Shown here piece after piece: positions 52,210 to 62,235 of a stretch of DNA of 64,000 nucleotides (within the stretch, counting starts at the first letter, position 1; each line of letters begins with the position of its first letter). The stretch is from Alisma plantago-aquatica (Eukaryota; Streptophyta; Magnoliopsida; Alismatales; Alismataceae), in contig OY856412.1 of the NCBI GenBank assembly GCA_963693085.1, forward strand, positions 350,113,957 through 350,177,956, given 5' to 3'. The notes below the pieces were generated by a model. It was not told the origin of the DNA. It ran no database searches and saw only the letters and a list, made by a program, of their open reading frames with translations. Made by a program: the position numbers and the translations under genes.

Positions 52210-52625
52210 TGCGCCAATGTGTGCACGACTGCGCCCATGTAGGATCCAATGCGCCCATAAAAGGGTCAATGTGCCCAGTTTAGCTGTCATTGCGCCCATG
52301 TACGTATCATTGCGCCCTTATATTTTACATTGCGCCCATTTTATGTTTTGTTGCGCCCATATATCTTCCTTTGCGCCCATTTTAGTTGTCATTGCGCCCA
52401 CTTTCTGAACTATTGCGCCCACTTTCTGATCTATTGCGCCCACTTTCTGAGCTATTGCGCCCACTTTCTGAGCTATTGCGCCCACGTTCTGAGCTATTGC
52501 GCCCATTTTAGTTGTCATTGCGCCCACTTTCTGTGCTATTGCGCCCACTTTCTGAGCTATAGCGCCCACGTTCTGAGCTATTGTGCCCACGTTCTGTGCT
52601 ATTGCGCCCATTTTGAGACCAATGA
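52210..52625 (+). repeat. GCGCCCA array 1 (intron 1 of the protease gene, ~20 units)
   Basis: The core ATTGCGCCCA recurs every 20-21 bp. Spacers begin variable (TGTACGTATC, TATTTTAC, TATATCTTCC) and become uniform (CTTTCTGAGCT) toward the right. Degenerate relatives reach back to 52,020. The array lies inside the intron 51,998-52,665. Confidence 0.95.
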
Positions 52626-54061
52626 ACCCATATATCGACACTAAAGTTACATCGAATGTTTTCAGACGGCAGGGTCACTTTCAAAAAGTTAATCTCCAAC
52701 TCATATATCCGTCAAAAATATTTTGATGGAGATGATCCAAGGTTAGCATCAATTGTGCAGAAGATACAAAGTCTTTCTCCTACAAATACGGATGAGCTGA
52801 GGAGGGACCGTGTGAAGATGTTGGTAATTGTATTATTCAGCCACTTTCTTTTCCCCTCTGGCTCTAGCAGGATCATGAATTGCTTGTACCCCCTCGCTGA
52901 AAATTTAGATGACCTTGACAAATATGACTGGGCAGTCGCAGTGCAAGAACTACTTTGTATGGGATTTGATCTAGTGAAGGACAGGAAGAACGGTGGAGGA
53001 TATATGAAAGGATGCACCCTGCTGCTAACGGTATTACAATTCGCCCACTTAGCATTAACAATCCGGCAGTTTTGTTGTAATTTATATTAATACCTCATTT
53101 CTTATGAACTGTCGCAGCCTTGGTTATTGAAGACGGGAAACTTCGTATGAATTGAGCACCCCAACGAGCAATTAATCATAAACAGGTGGTCTTATGCGAC
53201 AAGGTTGTCGGCCATACTCCGACAAAAAGATCTGAAATTAGATTCCTTGCCTTCCACTATTTTTTATGATCGTGTGGGTCAACCAGCCGATTCCAGAAGT
53301 GAATCTACCCAAGGTGCAAGCAAACAACATGCAATACCAGAAAGGCATAATGAAAAAGGCAACATGGGAGCTCTGCTTGCCGAGATTGAACAACTGAAGA
53401 CCGAGCTAGAGGTGGAGAAGAGATTTGCAAAGGAGAAGGAAATAAATAACAATAAGTTGTTCATGAGGATGCAAAAAGACTTAGACAGACTTCATGACTA
53501 CTGTGACGAGTTGCACACTACTAACATGGCATTGAAGCAAAGAATGTCCAAGATTGATGACTGCACCCAGCCTTACGTAGAGCACTGGCCAAATCATGAC
53601 AAGGAAAATAAATGCAAACTTTATGTTTGGGAAGAAGCCTCACCGGAGAAGGAACAACAACATACATTTGCCGGAGATTTTTCCCCAAAATCTCCAGCTA
53701 AAGAAGATTCTTTGAATGGAAAAGAAGGTATTGACTTCTAACAAATGCAAATTGTTGCCAATTTTGTCTAACAAACCTTGATCTGTCTTTACAGAAGAAA
53801 TTAGGTTGTCATTAAGCCCCAAGTCTCCTGCAATAGTTGATCTGTCTTCAGCTGAGTCCCCCAACTTGTTGATTAATGTACAACCTTCCATAATAGATAA
53901 GACAACAGTGGACCACCTCAATGAAAGTGACCAACAATTGCTGAATTCGGTGATATCCACTGTAAAAGTTGGTCAAACCTTGTGGCTGCATGGAGATACT
54001 GGAGTGTTGGGGGAGGACTTATTGTCAAGCCTTAAATATCAAGGTTTCGTCTCGGAAACGG

Positions 54062-54120
54062 TAACCCATATATGTTTCATTGCACCCATATATGTTTCAT
54101 TGCACCCATATATGTTACAT
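54062..54120 (+). repeat. Small GCACCCA cluster in protease intron 4
   Basis: Three units of a 20-bp repeat (TTTCATTGCACCCATATATG) fill most of the intron 54,061-54,135. They look like a minor offshoot of the larger arrays. Confidence 0.8.
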
Positions 54121-54950
54121 TTTATTTTTTTGTAGTATATACAGTCGATGTGCCAACTTTTTCAAGAACAGTATGCAACGAGTTGTGATCGTCAAATGCC
54201 CATAATACTACACGTCAATACTTGTCGTTCAATAGAGGGAGGTGATGACGGTAATATAGAAATGTACTTCACCAGTCGATTGGATGAATTAAAAACAAAT
54301 GACAAAGCCATAATGGTGCTTCACTCCAATTACCATTGGCATTTGCTTGAGATTAGCATGAAACAGAAAATTATGTTCCACTACAACAGTGTATGCTTAT
54401 ACCGTAATAAAAAGAATTACCCTAAACATCTTCCGTGGGACGCCCATGAAAAGGTTGCATGCAATATTGTAAGCAAACATGCATCTCATCACATACTTAA
54501 TTTATGCTTTCTTATATACGCCTTTTAAGACATTGCGTGCAACTCATTTTACAGGGCGTGTGGCTGAAAAACTTCTTCGCACAACATTTGGGACATGCAG
54601 CAAATGAATGGAAAGTGCAATACTACAGGGACAGCCCACAACAACCAGCTGATAGCAATGACTGCGGACTATTCACTCTACATTGGATCAAAAGAATATT
54701 GGATGGACAACCAATCATAGGGGATGAAACTACTGCTGAAGATATTCACAGGTTGAGAGGGACGTTTGCAGTACAAATGTTGAGGGACAAGTGTAGCCGC
54801 GTGAAGACGTGAACAATATTTTGGAACTATGTGTTGAACAATATTTTGGAACAATATTTTGGAACAATATTTTGGAACTATGTATAAATGTTCACACTTC
54901 ATTTACTTATTGTATCAATTTGCCCCCTTCATAACTATGTGTTGATGCGC

Positions 54951-55572
54951 CTATTTCCTGATGCGCCCACGTTCTAAGCTATTGCGCCCACGTTCTGAGC
55001 TATTGCGCCCACGTTCTGAGCTATTGCGCCCACGTTCTGCGCTATTGCGCCCACGTTCTGAGCTATTGTGCCCATGTTCTGAGCTATTGCGCCCACATTC
55101 TGTGCTATTGCGCCCACGTTCTGAGCTATTGCGCCCACGTTCTGAGCTATTGCGCCCACGTTCTAAGCTATTGCGCCCACATTCTGAGCTATTGCGCCCA
55201 CGTTCTAAGCTATTGCGCCCACGTTCTGAGCTATTGCGCCCACGTTCTGCGCTATTGCGCCCACGTTCTGCGCTATTGCGCCCACGTTCTGCGCTATTGC
55301 GCCCACGTTCTGCGCTATTGTGCCCACGTTCTAAGCTATTGCGCCTACTACATGCTCTATTGCACCCACGTTCTGCGCTATTGCGCCCACGTTCTGCGCT
55401 ATTGCGCCCACATTCTGAGCTATTGCGCCCACGTTCTGCGCTATTGCGCCCACATTCTAAGCTATTGCGCCCACATTCTGCGCTATTGCACCTACTACAT
55501 GCTCTATTGCGCCCACGTTCTAAGCTATTACGCCCACGTTCTGCGCTATTGCGCCTACTACATGCGTCAATG
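54951..55572 (+). repeat. GCGCCCA array 2 (between the convergent genes, ~29 units)
   Basis: A 21-bp unit, core ATTGCGCCCA plus spacer CGTTCTGAGCT with AAGCT, GCGCT and GTGCT variants, runs from just after the protease stop codon to near the end of the transposase gene. Three units carry a distinct CTACTACATG spacer. ORFs of about 210 codons on both strands are artefacts of the 21-bp period. Confidence 0.97.
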
Positions 55573-58039
55573 TCCACTTCATGGGTCCCTTAACCAAAAT
55601 ACTATATTTTATCATAAAGATATTCATTAAACATGCACAAAATTTACAACGGTTAGTTATACTTAACCCAAAATACATTGAACATTGTTGAACATGCGCC
55701 CACTTCATTAGACACTTACAACAAATTAGTTAAAATGCGAAAGACGTAGACTTCACATAGTGGTTTGCATCTTAAACACTACTATTTTTGACGCTTCTTA
55801 GCTGTCGACATTCTCTCATCAAATGACTTGTACCTCTTTTTACGCGGTCGACCGACTTGGCCCGCCATATTTGGGTTTTGAATTCCTTGAACAGCAACAG
55901 ATTCCCAAACCTATAATGCAAATGTTACAACAACATTAATAAAATTGTTAAACTTGATCATGCCTAAAACTGAGTTATTTATATATATAAAAAATTGCGG
56001 CTGACACCATCTGATACCCCAACGTCCCTTTTAATTTTCTCCAATCCTTTCATAATTAAATCAGATTTCTCGTGAGACATTGCAGCTGCCTCATCCAATG
56101 ACTGGATGTTTTGTACGATGGCACCATACCTATCCTCAGAGTTAGTATATTCAACATGTTGTATAGTGTCCGGTTTGCTTACAATTCGTTTGACATCCTT
56201 CCTCCATCTGTCAATCAAGTGGTATTCCTCATTCAACTTGACAATACCAAGGAACATATACACAGCAAACATGTGTCTACATATAATGCCCGATGATTCA
56301 AACATTAAACAATGACAAATAGCTCCGAGCTTTGATGTGCTATATACCAATTGAAATGACTTCATTCGTGGCACAAAGATGTTAGAATCAACTTGTATCC
56401 TCTTCCTCTCGAAAACCTCAAGGAAATACAGTTCTCCATTTGACATTCTATGAACCGTGTTGTAGTACATGAGTCCCTGAAGCTCTGTTTGAAATTTCTT
56501 GAAAATGTCCAATGAGTACCATTCACCAAGTTGACGTTCCATTTCAAAAGTAGTCCTCAGTACAGGATTTTTGTGAATGCATTCGTAGTCTGCTTCAGAT
56601 TCCTTCTTGAACTTCACACTTACAGCAAGTTCAAATTGTTCAATAAATTCTTTCAACGTCATTCTTTCTCTAAAATAACCTTTGAAAAACGCATTGATGG
56701 ATTCACTTCTTTGTGTTGTAGACATTCCAGCCCAAAATGATGTTTTCACATAGCATGGCACCCACATCTTCCAGATAGGGTACATCCGTTGGACCCATCT
56801 ATTTTGTTGTAAATTGTGCAAGTTTACCAATTCAGTCCACCGATTTTCGAAATCAATTGTAGTTATCGAGTCATATACGGCTCCTTTGATAGCCTTACGT
56901 GCTCCTTCGGAATTTTCAAACTTCTGCGGCAGCTTCTTCATTATGTGCCACAAACACAATCTATGCTTGGTAGTGGGAAACACTTCGGCAATAGCATTGA
57001 TAATGGATTGAGCTTGGTCTGTTATTATGCCTTTAGGATGGACACCTGAAAATTAAAGCATTTATATACACAATCAGAAATGAACAAGTTTTGAGTGATG
57101 TATAACCGGATTGGAACAAGTTTTCATTACCTCCCATGCATGACAACCAAGTTTTGAATAACCATACGTAATTTTGCATTGTCTCTTCGCATAAAAGTCC
57201 ACAACCAAGCAAAATTGTTTGACCATGATTGTTGACACCCACAAAAGGAGCAAATGGCATCTTGTATTTGTTGGTGAGATATGTACTATCAAACGATACA
57301 ACATCCCCAAAGTACTTGTAGGCAGATCTTGCTCTAGAATCAGCCTAGAAAGCATTCTTTAAAACACCACAATCATCCAAATCCATCATGTAGAAGAAGT
57401 TATTATGGGCGCACTGCATCTTTGTGAAATACTCCTGCATTGCTTTGGCGTCACCTTTTCCAAGCTTTATTCTCCTAGTCCGTGTTAACAGATTCCTTGC
57501 GTCCCTCTCTGTAAATGTTAGATTGGTTACTCCACCAGCTTCAACAGCAAGTGCAGCCATTGTCTGAGATGTTGATATACCGGCTTGGTCATTAATTATA
57601 AGCCTTCTCTGCTGCATCAAAGAGACGGTCCTCATGGACGGTAAAAATTGCACATGATCTGCTCCAAGCATAACATGGCTGTGGTCATCATTATAGTGGT
57701 CAATCATATATAACCCATTCTTCAGATGGATAACAATGTGAGCAGGGCAGTTCACTCTAGCACTACACCTCTGAGCCATACTATCGGTACTCTGTATAGT
57801 TTCCCCTTGTTTTATACAAACCATCTTTACCCTAGATATTTCGCCCTTTCTGTTCTTACCAGAACTACGAACCCTAACACCAAAGCCACAGGAAATACCA
57901 AAATTTTTATAAAAATCTTTCACTTCACCAAGACTAGAACAAACCATTCCAACAGTAGGAATATTGGGATCTACAACATAAGAGAAAGAACAACATTAGT
58001 TGGTAATCCTCAACTTAGTTTGTGTACTATTGCGGCCTT

Positions 58040-58595
58040 TTAGTGTAGAATTGCCCCAGTTAGTGTAGTATTGCGCCCACTTGGTGCAGTAATGCGCCCA
58101 CTTGGTGCAGTATTGCGCCCACTTGGTGCAGTATTGCACCCACATAATGTAGTATTGCGCCCACATAGTGTAGTATTGCGCCCACTTAGTGTAGTATTGC
58201 GCCCACATATTGTAGTATTGCGCCCGCTTAAGATATATGACCGCAATTGAATTTATATAGGCGCACTAGGACATATATGGGCACAATCGATATTACAAGG
58301 GTGCAATGAAATATATATGCGCAATGAAACAGGTATAGGCGCACTAGGACATATATGGGCGCAATTGATATTACAAGGGCGCAATCGATATTACAAGGGC
58401 GCAATCGATATTACAAGGGCACAATGAAATATATATGGGCGCAATTGAAACAAATATAGGCGCAATTGATATTACAACGGCGCAATGAAATATATATGGG
58501 CGCAATTGGAATTAAATGGGTGCAATGAAAGACATATGACCGCAATTGAAAATTTATGGGCGCAGTGAAACATATATGGGCGCAATAGACTTATA
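58040..58595. repeat. GCGCCCA array 3 (transposase intron 2, with orientation switch)
   Basis: From 58,052 to 58,230 the unit reads ATTGCGCCCA with spacers such as CTTGGTGCAGT. From about 58,255 to 58,590 the core is inverted (TGGGCGCAAT) with spacers such as TGATATTACAAG and TGAAATATATA. The period stays 21-22 bp in both halves. The array fills most of the intron between the acidic leader and the FAR1 exon. Confidence 0.95.
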
Positions 58596-58928
58596 TAGTA
58601 TTCGTCACTAATTAGCATTAAAGCGTGCGAGTATTAAATGCAATGACCATTACAAAATTCCGCTAAGTTCTTGATAACTAACCTTGATCAGTAGAGAATT
58701 CTTCTTCCTCATGTGCATGGGGTACGTTAAGATCAAATTCTGCAACATGATATTCTTGGTTTACTTCCTGTTCTTCTTCAACTACATCTTTCTCTTGTAA
58801 ATGTTCTTCAGATTCGTCACCAAATTCTTCAGATTCATCACTGGTGTCATTGGTTTCCTCGGAAGAATAATTTTCTTCATAATCACTTCCAAGTTCTACA
58901 TCTACGCACAAATTCAATTTAAATGATG

Positions 58929-59062
58929 TATGAGATGATATTAATTTATGAATGTACAACAATCATATTTTTACATACTTGCAATCATAAACCTGTATGA
59001 GATGATATTAATTTATGAATGTACAACAATCATATTTTTACATACTTGCAATCATAAACCTG
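58929..59062. repeat. Perfect 67-bp tandem duplication
   Basis: Two identical 67-bp copies (58,929-58,995 and 58,996-59,062), each starting TATGAGATGATATT, lie in the first intron of the transposase gene. Confidence 0.95.
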
Positions 59063-59262
59063 TATGAGATGCTACAAAAAGATATATTTTTACAAAAGTA
59101 ATAAATGAAGAAGTTACCTATATCGAACTCCATTTCTTCCACCAAGAATAAATGAAGTAACAAATGCAGAAGAATAAGTAGCTGGTGAGGAAGAACGACA
59201 GAAACAGTTAATGAGGAAGAAGAACATTTACGTGTGGGGAGCCACGATTTTATGGTGTCCAA

Positions 59263-59600
59263 CAATCCATTTTCCCTCTTAATGGTGTCCAACATTCTGT
59301 TTTCCCTCTTAAATGTGTCAATCATTGTGCAGCAATCAAAATTTCCCTCTTAAAAGTGTCAAACTTTCCCTCTTAAATGTGTCATATAATGCAGCAGCAA
59401 TCACACTTTCCCTCTTAAATGTGTCAAATAATACAACAGCAATCACACTTTCCCTCTTAAATGTGTCACTCGGTGCATTAATGCAGCAGCAATCACACTT
59501 TCCCTCTTAAATGTGTCAAATAATACAGCAGCAATCACACTTTCCCTCTTAAATGTGTCACTCGGTGCATTAATGCAGCAGCAATCACAGCACGCCCGGG
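59263..59600. repeat. Tandem repeat near the MULE right end
   Basis: TTTCCCTCTTAAATGTGTC recurs at least seven times, with spacers containing GCAGCAGCAATCACAC. The spacing varies from about 20 to 65 bp. It lies upstream of the transposase ATG and may belong to its promoter side. Confidence 0.9.
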
Positions 59601-59729
59601 GGCGGACCCTTCGTTTCCCCTTAACTGTGACCACGTATCGAGAAAACACTGGCCGTCCCCACGCAAACACTGGAGCAGGCCTGCTGCCCACTCCCCGCGC
59701 GTGGTCCCGAGGCGCTCAGAACAGGGTCC

Positions 59730-59812
59730 CCACTGGTTTCGCTGGGAAAACTGCTCCCCCAGCGCGCGTCAAAACGTGAGTTAGGCCCAGCGCGCGTCAC
59801 GGGAGAATTTTC
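59730..59812 (-). repeat. MULE right terminal inverted repeat
   Basis: On the minus strand it reads GAAAATTCTCCCGTGACGCG, then TTTTGACGCGCG and an AAACCAGTGGGG block. All three have counterparts in order at the left end. The ACGCGC words resemble the core of the CACGCGC site bound by Arabidopsis FHY3/FAR1, which descend from MULE transposases. Confidence 0.6.
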
Positions 59813-61550
59813 GTATTCAAAATGAGATGGACTGGAAGCCGTGTCACACCAGTAGCTTGTGTCACTATCGCTTTGTTCCATTCGCTGGAGTCAAATGAAT
59901 ACAGAATACGACATATAGCTTAAATCACGTCAGAGGCATGTGTTGATTTTTACAACCACCAACTTCCATCAGCCACTCCTTCAAGGGCATGTCGGCACGT
60001 CAAATTATAGAATACATAAAAAAGAAAAAAAAATGTATGGCCTACTTTGAACGTAGACCACTCAACCACAACATTGACTACTATTGATAGTGAATATAGT
60101 AATATCTAGACAACAACTTTACTCAACTCATTAATTCAAACATCAGAATACTACAAAATTTCTGTAGATTCAAATGGACCGTCTTCACACCCCCATCTTT
60201 GCACAAATATGCTTCCATATTTGTTATCGCAACTGCTGCTACATGAAACATTTGTAAGCTGAATTCATAGTCATTACATGCACCACTTTTCAAAGCATTT
60301 TGACACAAGACCAGGACAAATGACATGTATGTTAGAAATGTTTAAGAACCAAACATAGAGTACATTCACAAAACAGAGCTACAAATGAAGCCAGAGACCA
60401 ATAACCCATTTACGTTCTGCTGGTCTCTTGCAAATGAGGGCAAGAGGACTACCAACTCCCTTGATCTTTAAGAACGTTTTCATCCCCTGGCACGTCCATG
60501 TAGAGTTTGTAGGAAGAATTGAAGATGATCAAAGATAATATTTCTTAGACATGTTCCTGTATATCATCATAGAAATCAAACATGTAAATATAACTTTTGG
60601 ACTAGTCTCAAACAAATCATTAGTATTCACTCAAATGGGAAATTTAGTGGCTTGTATATTTGAAACAGAATAATAACGTTTGACATGGCAGGGGCAATCT
60701 CAATGCATTCATTAGATTAGAGAATGAATTCATCGTACAAGGTCAACCGCATATAGTAGAAAACATGGAAATATATGGTAATATATCAATTAGAGTTATG
60801 TATACATATCTATCTCTTTTGACAAAAAAAATCTTAACAAAAAATATGCCTTATATTTCTAGAAAAGAAAGGCCTTATAACTGCAGCTGCATACAGCCAA
60901 ACAGTAAGAAATGATAAACTTATCATGAGAGTTATATATCTAGATCTCTCTAGGATTAATAAATCTGCCTAATTATGTTTGGTATAGACCTCTTGCCTTT
61001 CTAAGTTTCTTGGTGGTGGTATGGACAAATAACCACAATAGATTACATACTTCTAGAGGCATAATAAGACAAGTGTTAAGGAAAATCACATAAGAGATAG
61101 GGAGGGTAACTATCATCTTTGCATAGTTTCTGATGTGGAAATTCAAGATAGGTGGTTTGAAGTAACCATAACCACTTCTTCCACATGAGTACAAGATCTA
61201 TTACTCATACCTTTACCTTCCTCTATAACTTTCTCATAAGGAGGCAGCTACTTTTCACTCATGCCACCTATTCTCAAAGAAGATGGAGGATAGGGAGGTG
61301 CATTAGGTTTATTATATATTGTTCCAATGTCATTTCCCTATCACTAACCTTACGGGCTATCCAATGCCTTTGACCTCACCCTCTCCCCTGACCTTTTCAT
61401 TTCATCCCACTTATCAGTTTCTTTCATACTAAATGATTTCTGTCCTTACTCTTATTGGTTCAGCATTAGGGTAGGAACAAAACATGAAATTGGGAAAAAA
61501 AAACCTCATTGATTGCATCTACCCCAATGAATGTATGTTGTCACCATTGC
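59813..61550. other. Intergenic stretch, nothing assigned
   Basis: This is AT-rich DNA of about 1.7 kb. Short minus-strand ORFs (60,123-60,326 and 60,973-61,194) show no recognisable domain. I found no LTR ends, inverted repeats or splice-consistent exon chain. Part may be the continuation of the LTR interrupted by the MULE, or the 3' flank of the next element. Confidence 0.4.
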
Positions 61551-61559
61551 ATTTTTTGA

Positions 61560-62235
61560 GAAAATGAGAATAGTATATCAAAGTCTATCAAAGTATATAG
61601 CGACCAATTTGAATATTCTAATGATATTAATAATGCCATCTTGAGTAATAAAATGACTTACATTATGCATCTGAAGTAGTAGCCATGGTTGTCGCTCCAC
61701 AAAATTGCAAAATCTACTGCATAAGCAATAGCCTTAAACAAGTGATTCAGCTTCAACAATCAAAGAAGGGATGCAAATTGGAGATTTTGAGTGAGTGAAC
61801 TGTATCATAAAAAATTCTATCAAAGTATAAAGAGACATATATGAAATTCTAATGACATTCAGCATGTTATTTAAAAAAAATGATGACTCACATGATTCAT
61901 GCGACACAATAGCTATTGAGTTGTGACTCAAAAGGTTAGCAAAATCTGTTGCTTAAGCAATAGTCTTCAAAAAAAGCTTCAACTTCAACATACAAAAAGG
62001 CCTGAAATTCAAAGCGTATTCAGCTTTTGAGTAAATGAACCGCCTAACAATCAAAATTCAAGAGAAGTGGAAATGAACAATAAATATATACACAATGATA
62101 TCTAAGACAATGAGCATGCATTTTTAGTAATAAAATACTCACATTATGCACAAGATGTAGTATCCATATCAAATGTCTACAAAATCTATTGCTGAAGCAA
62201 TAGTTAGTTTCCATAATCTTGAGATTCATGGGATG
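61560..62235. repeat. ~236-bp degenerate tandem repeat with a small palindrome (3 units)
   Basis: AAAATCT-A/G-C/T-TGC-T/A-N-AAGCAATAG recurs at 61,709, 61,941 and 62,181, spaced 232 and 240 bp. In each, ATTGCTT and AAGCAAT face each other as a short hairpin. Surrounding phrases (CAGCTTCAAC, TTTTGAGT, AATGAAC) also recur. The last unit overlaps the 3' end of the next gene. Confidence 0.75.

Larger units (their letters stand above)
50767..54812 (+). pseudogene. MULE-borne Ulp1-like (C48) cysteine protease gene
   Basis: Exons: 50767-51997, 52666-53030, 53118-53727, 53795-54060, 54136-54468, 54555-54812 (1,021 codons from the first ATG; 51,031 is a likelier start). All junctions are GT-AG and keep frame. 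The N-terminal part is low complexity: four 13-residue TTTLPPETAAPAP-type units and three 14-residue RKRKMPSSAA units. Residues ~320-570 resemble the DUF1985/plant mobile-domain region that usually precedes Ulp1 in these elements. A coiled coil follows. The Ulp1 domain has His891 (YHW), Gln964/965 and Cys972 (NDCG), but Asn908 stands where the catalytic Asp is expected (FHYNS). TGA at 53,148 (codon 543) interrupts exon 3, though a downstream AG at 53,155 could splice it out in frame. It is likely decayed, and SUMO cleavage would be impaired. Confidence 0.78.
55782..59133 (-). pseudogene. MULE transposase, FAR1/FRS-type (one in-frame stop)
   Basis: Exons on the minus strand, 5' to 3': 59133-59118, 58901-58683, 57970-57131, 57045-56018, 55910-55782 (744 codons with stop), all GT-AG and in frame. 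Order: acidic leader (residues 6-78); FAR1 WRKY-GCM1-type zinc-binding domain (~85-175, Cys/Cys/His/His around MVCIKQG, QRCSARVNCP, DDHSH); MULE transposase core with Asp306 (SFDSTY), Asp368 (IITDQ) and Glu473 (TQRSES); SWIM zinc finger Cys602-x-Cys604 ... Cys614-x-His616; and a basic tail (GRPRKKRY) likely for nuclear import. The only defect seen is TAG at 57,347-57,345 (codon 287), exactly where this family has the Trp of FWAD. It would bind element ends and catalyse cut-and-paste transposition if read through. Confidence 0.85.
50646..59812. mobile_element. Mutator-like element (MULE) with transposase and Ulp1 protease, ~9.2 kb
   Basis: The left end (50,646-50,700) and the complement of the right end (59,765-59,812) share an AAAATT block, a TGACGCGCG block and TTTTGACGCGCG in the same order, with a 10-15 bp variable spacer. 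These are read as diverged terminal inverted repeats. Between them lie a plus-strand Ulp1 protease gene (50,767-54,812) and a minus-strand FAR1/MULE transposase gene (55,782-59,133), converging on a tandem-repeat array. MULEs with Ulp1 genes are known in plants (Kaonashi/KI-MULE type). No clean 9-bp target duplication could be found, so the exact ends are provisional and the insertion is not recent. Confidence 0.75.

Noticed and set aside
52318..52644. ORFs of about 105 codons on both strands in GCGCCCA array 1
   Set aside because: Same repeat artefact; the array lies inside a well-supported intron.
54951..55572. CRISPR-like appearance of regularly spaced short repeats
   Set aside because: This is plant nuclear DNA, the spacers are near-identical to each other, and no cas gene is present.
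54951..55593. Long overlapping ORFs of about 210 codons on both strands (Arg-Asn-Ser-rich and Leu-Arg-Pro-rich repeats)
   Set aside because: They follow only from a 21-bp tandem repeat whose period is a multiple of three and whose unit lacks stops. There is no start context, domain or splice structure.
50637..59821. A 9-bp target-site duplication around the MULE
   Set aside because: I compared flanks at several plausible end positions and found no convincing match, so none is claimed.
60123..61194. Possible small host gene on the minus strand
   Set aside because: The ORFs are short (67 and 73 codons), separated by stops, without recognised motifs or a convincing exon chain.
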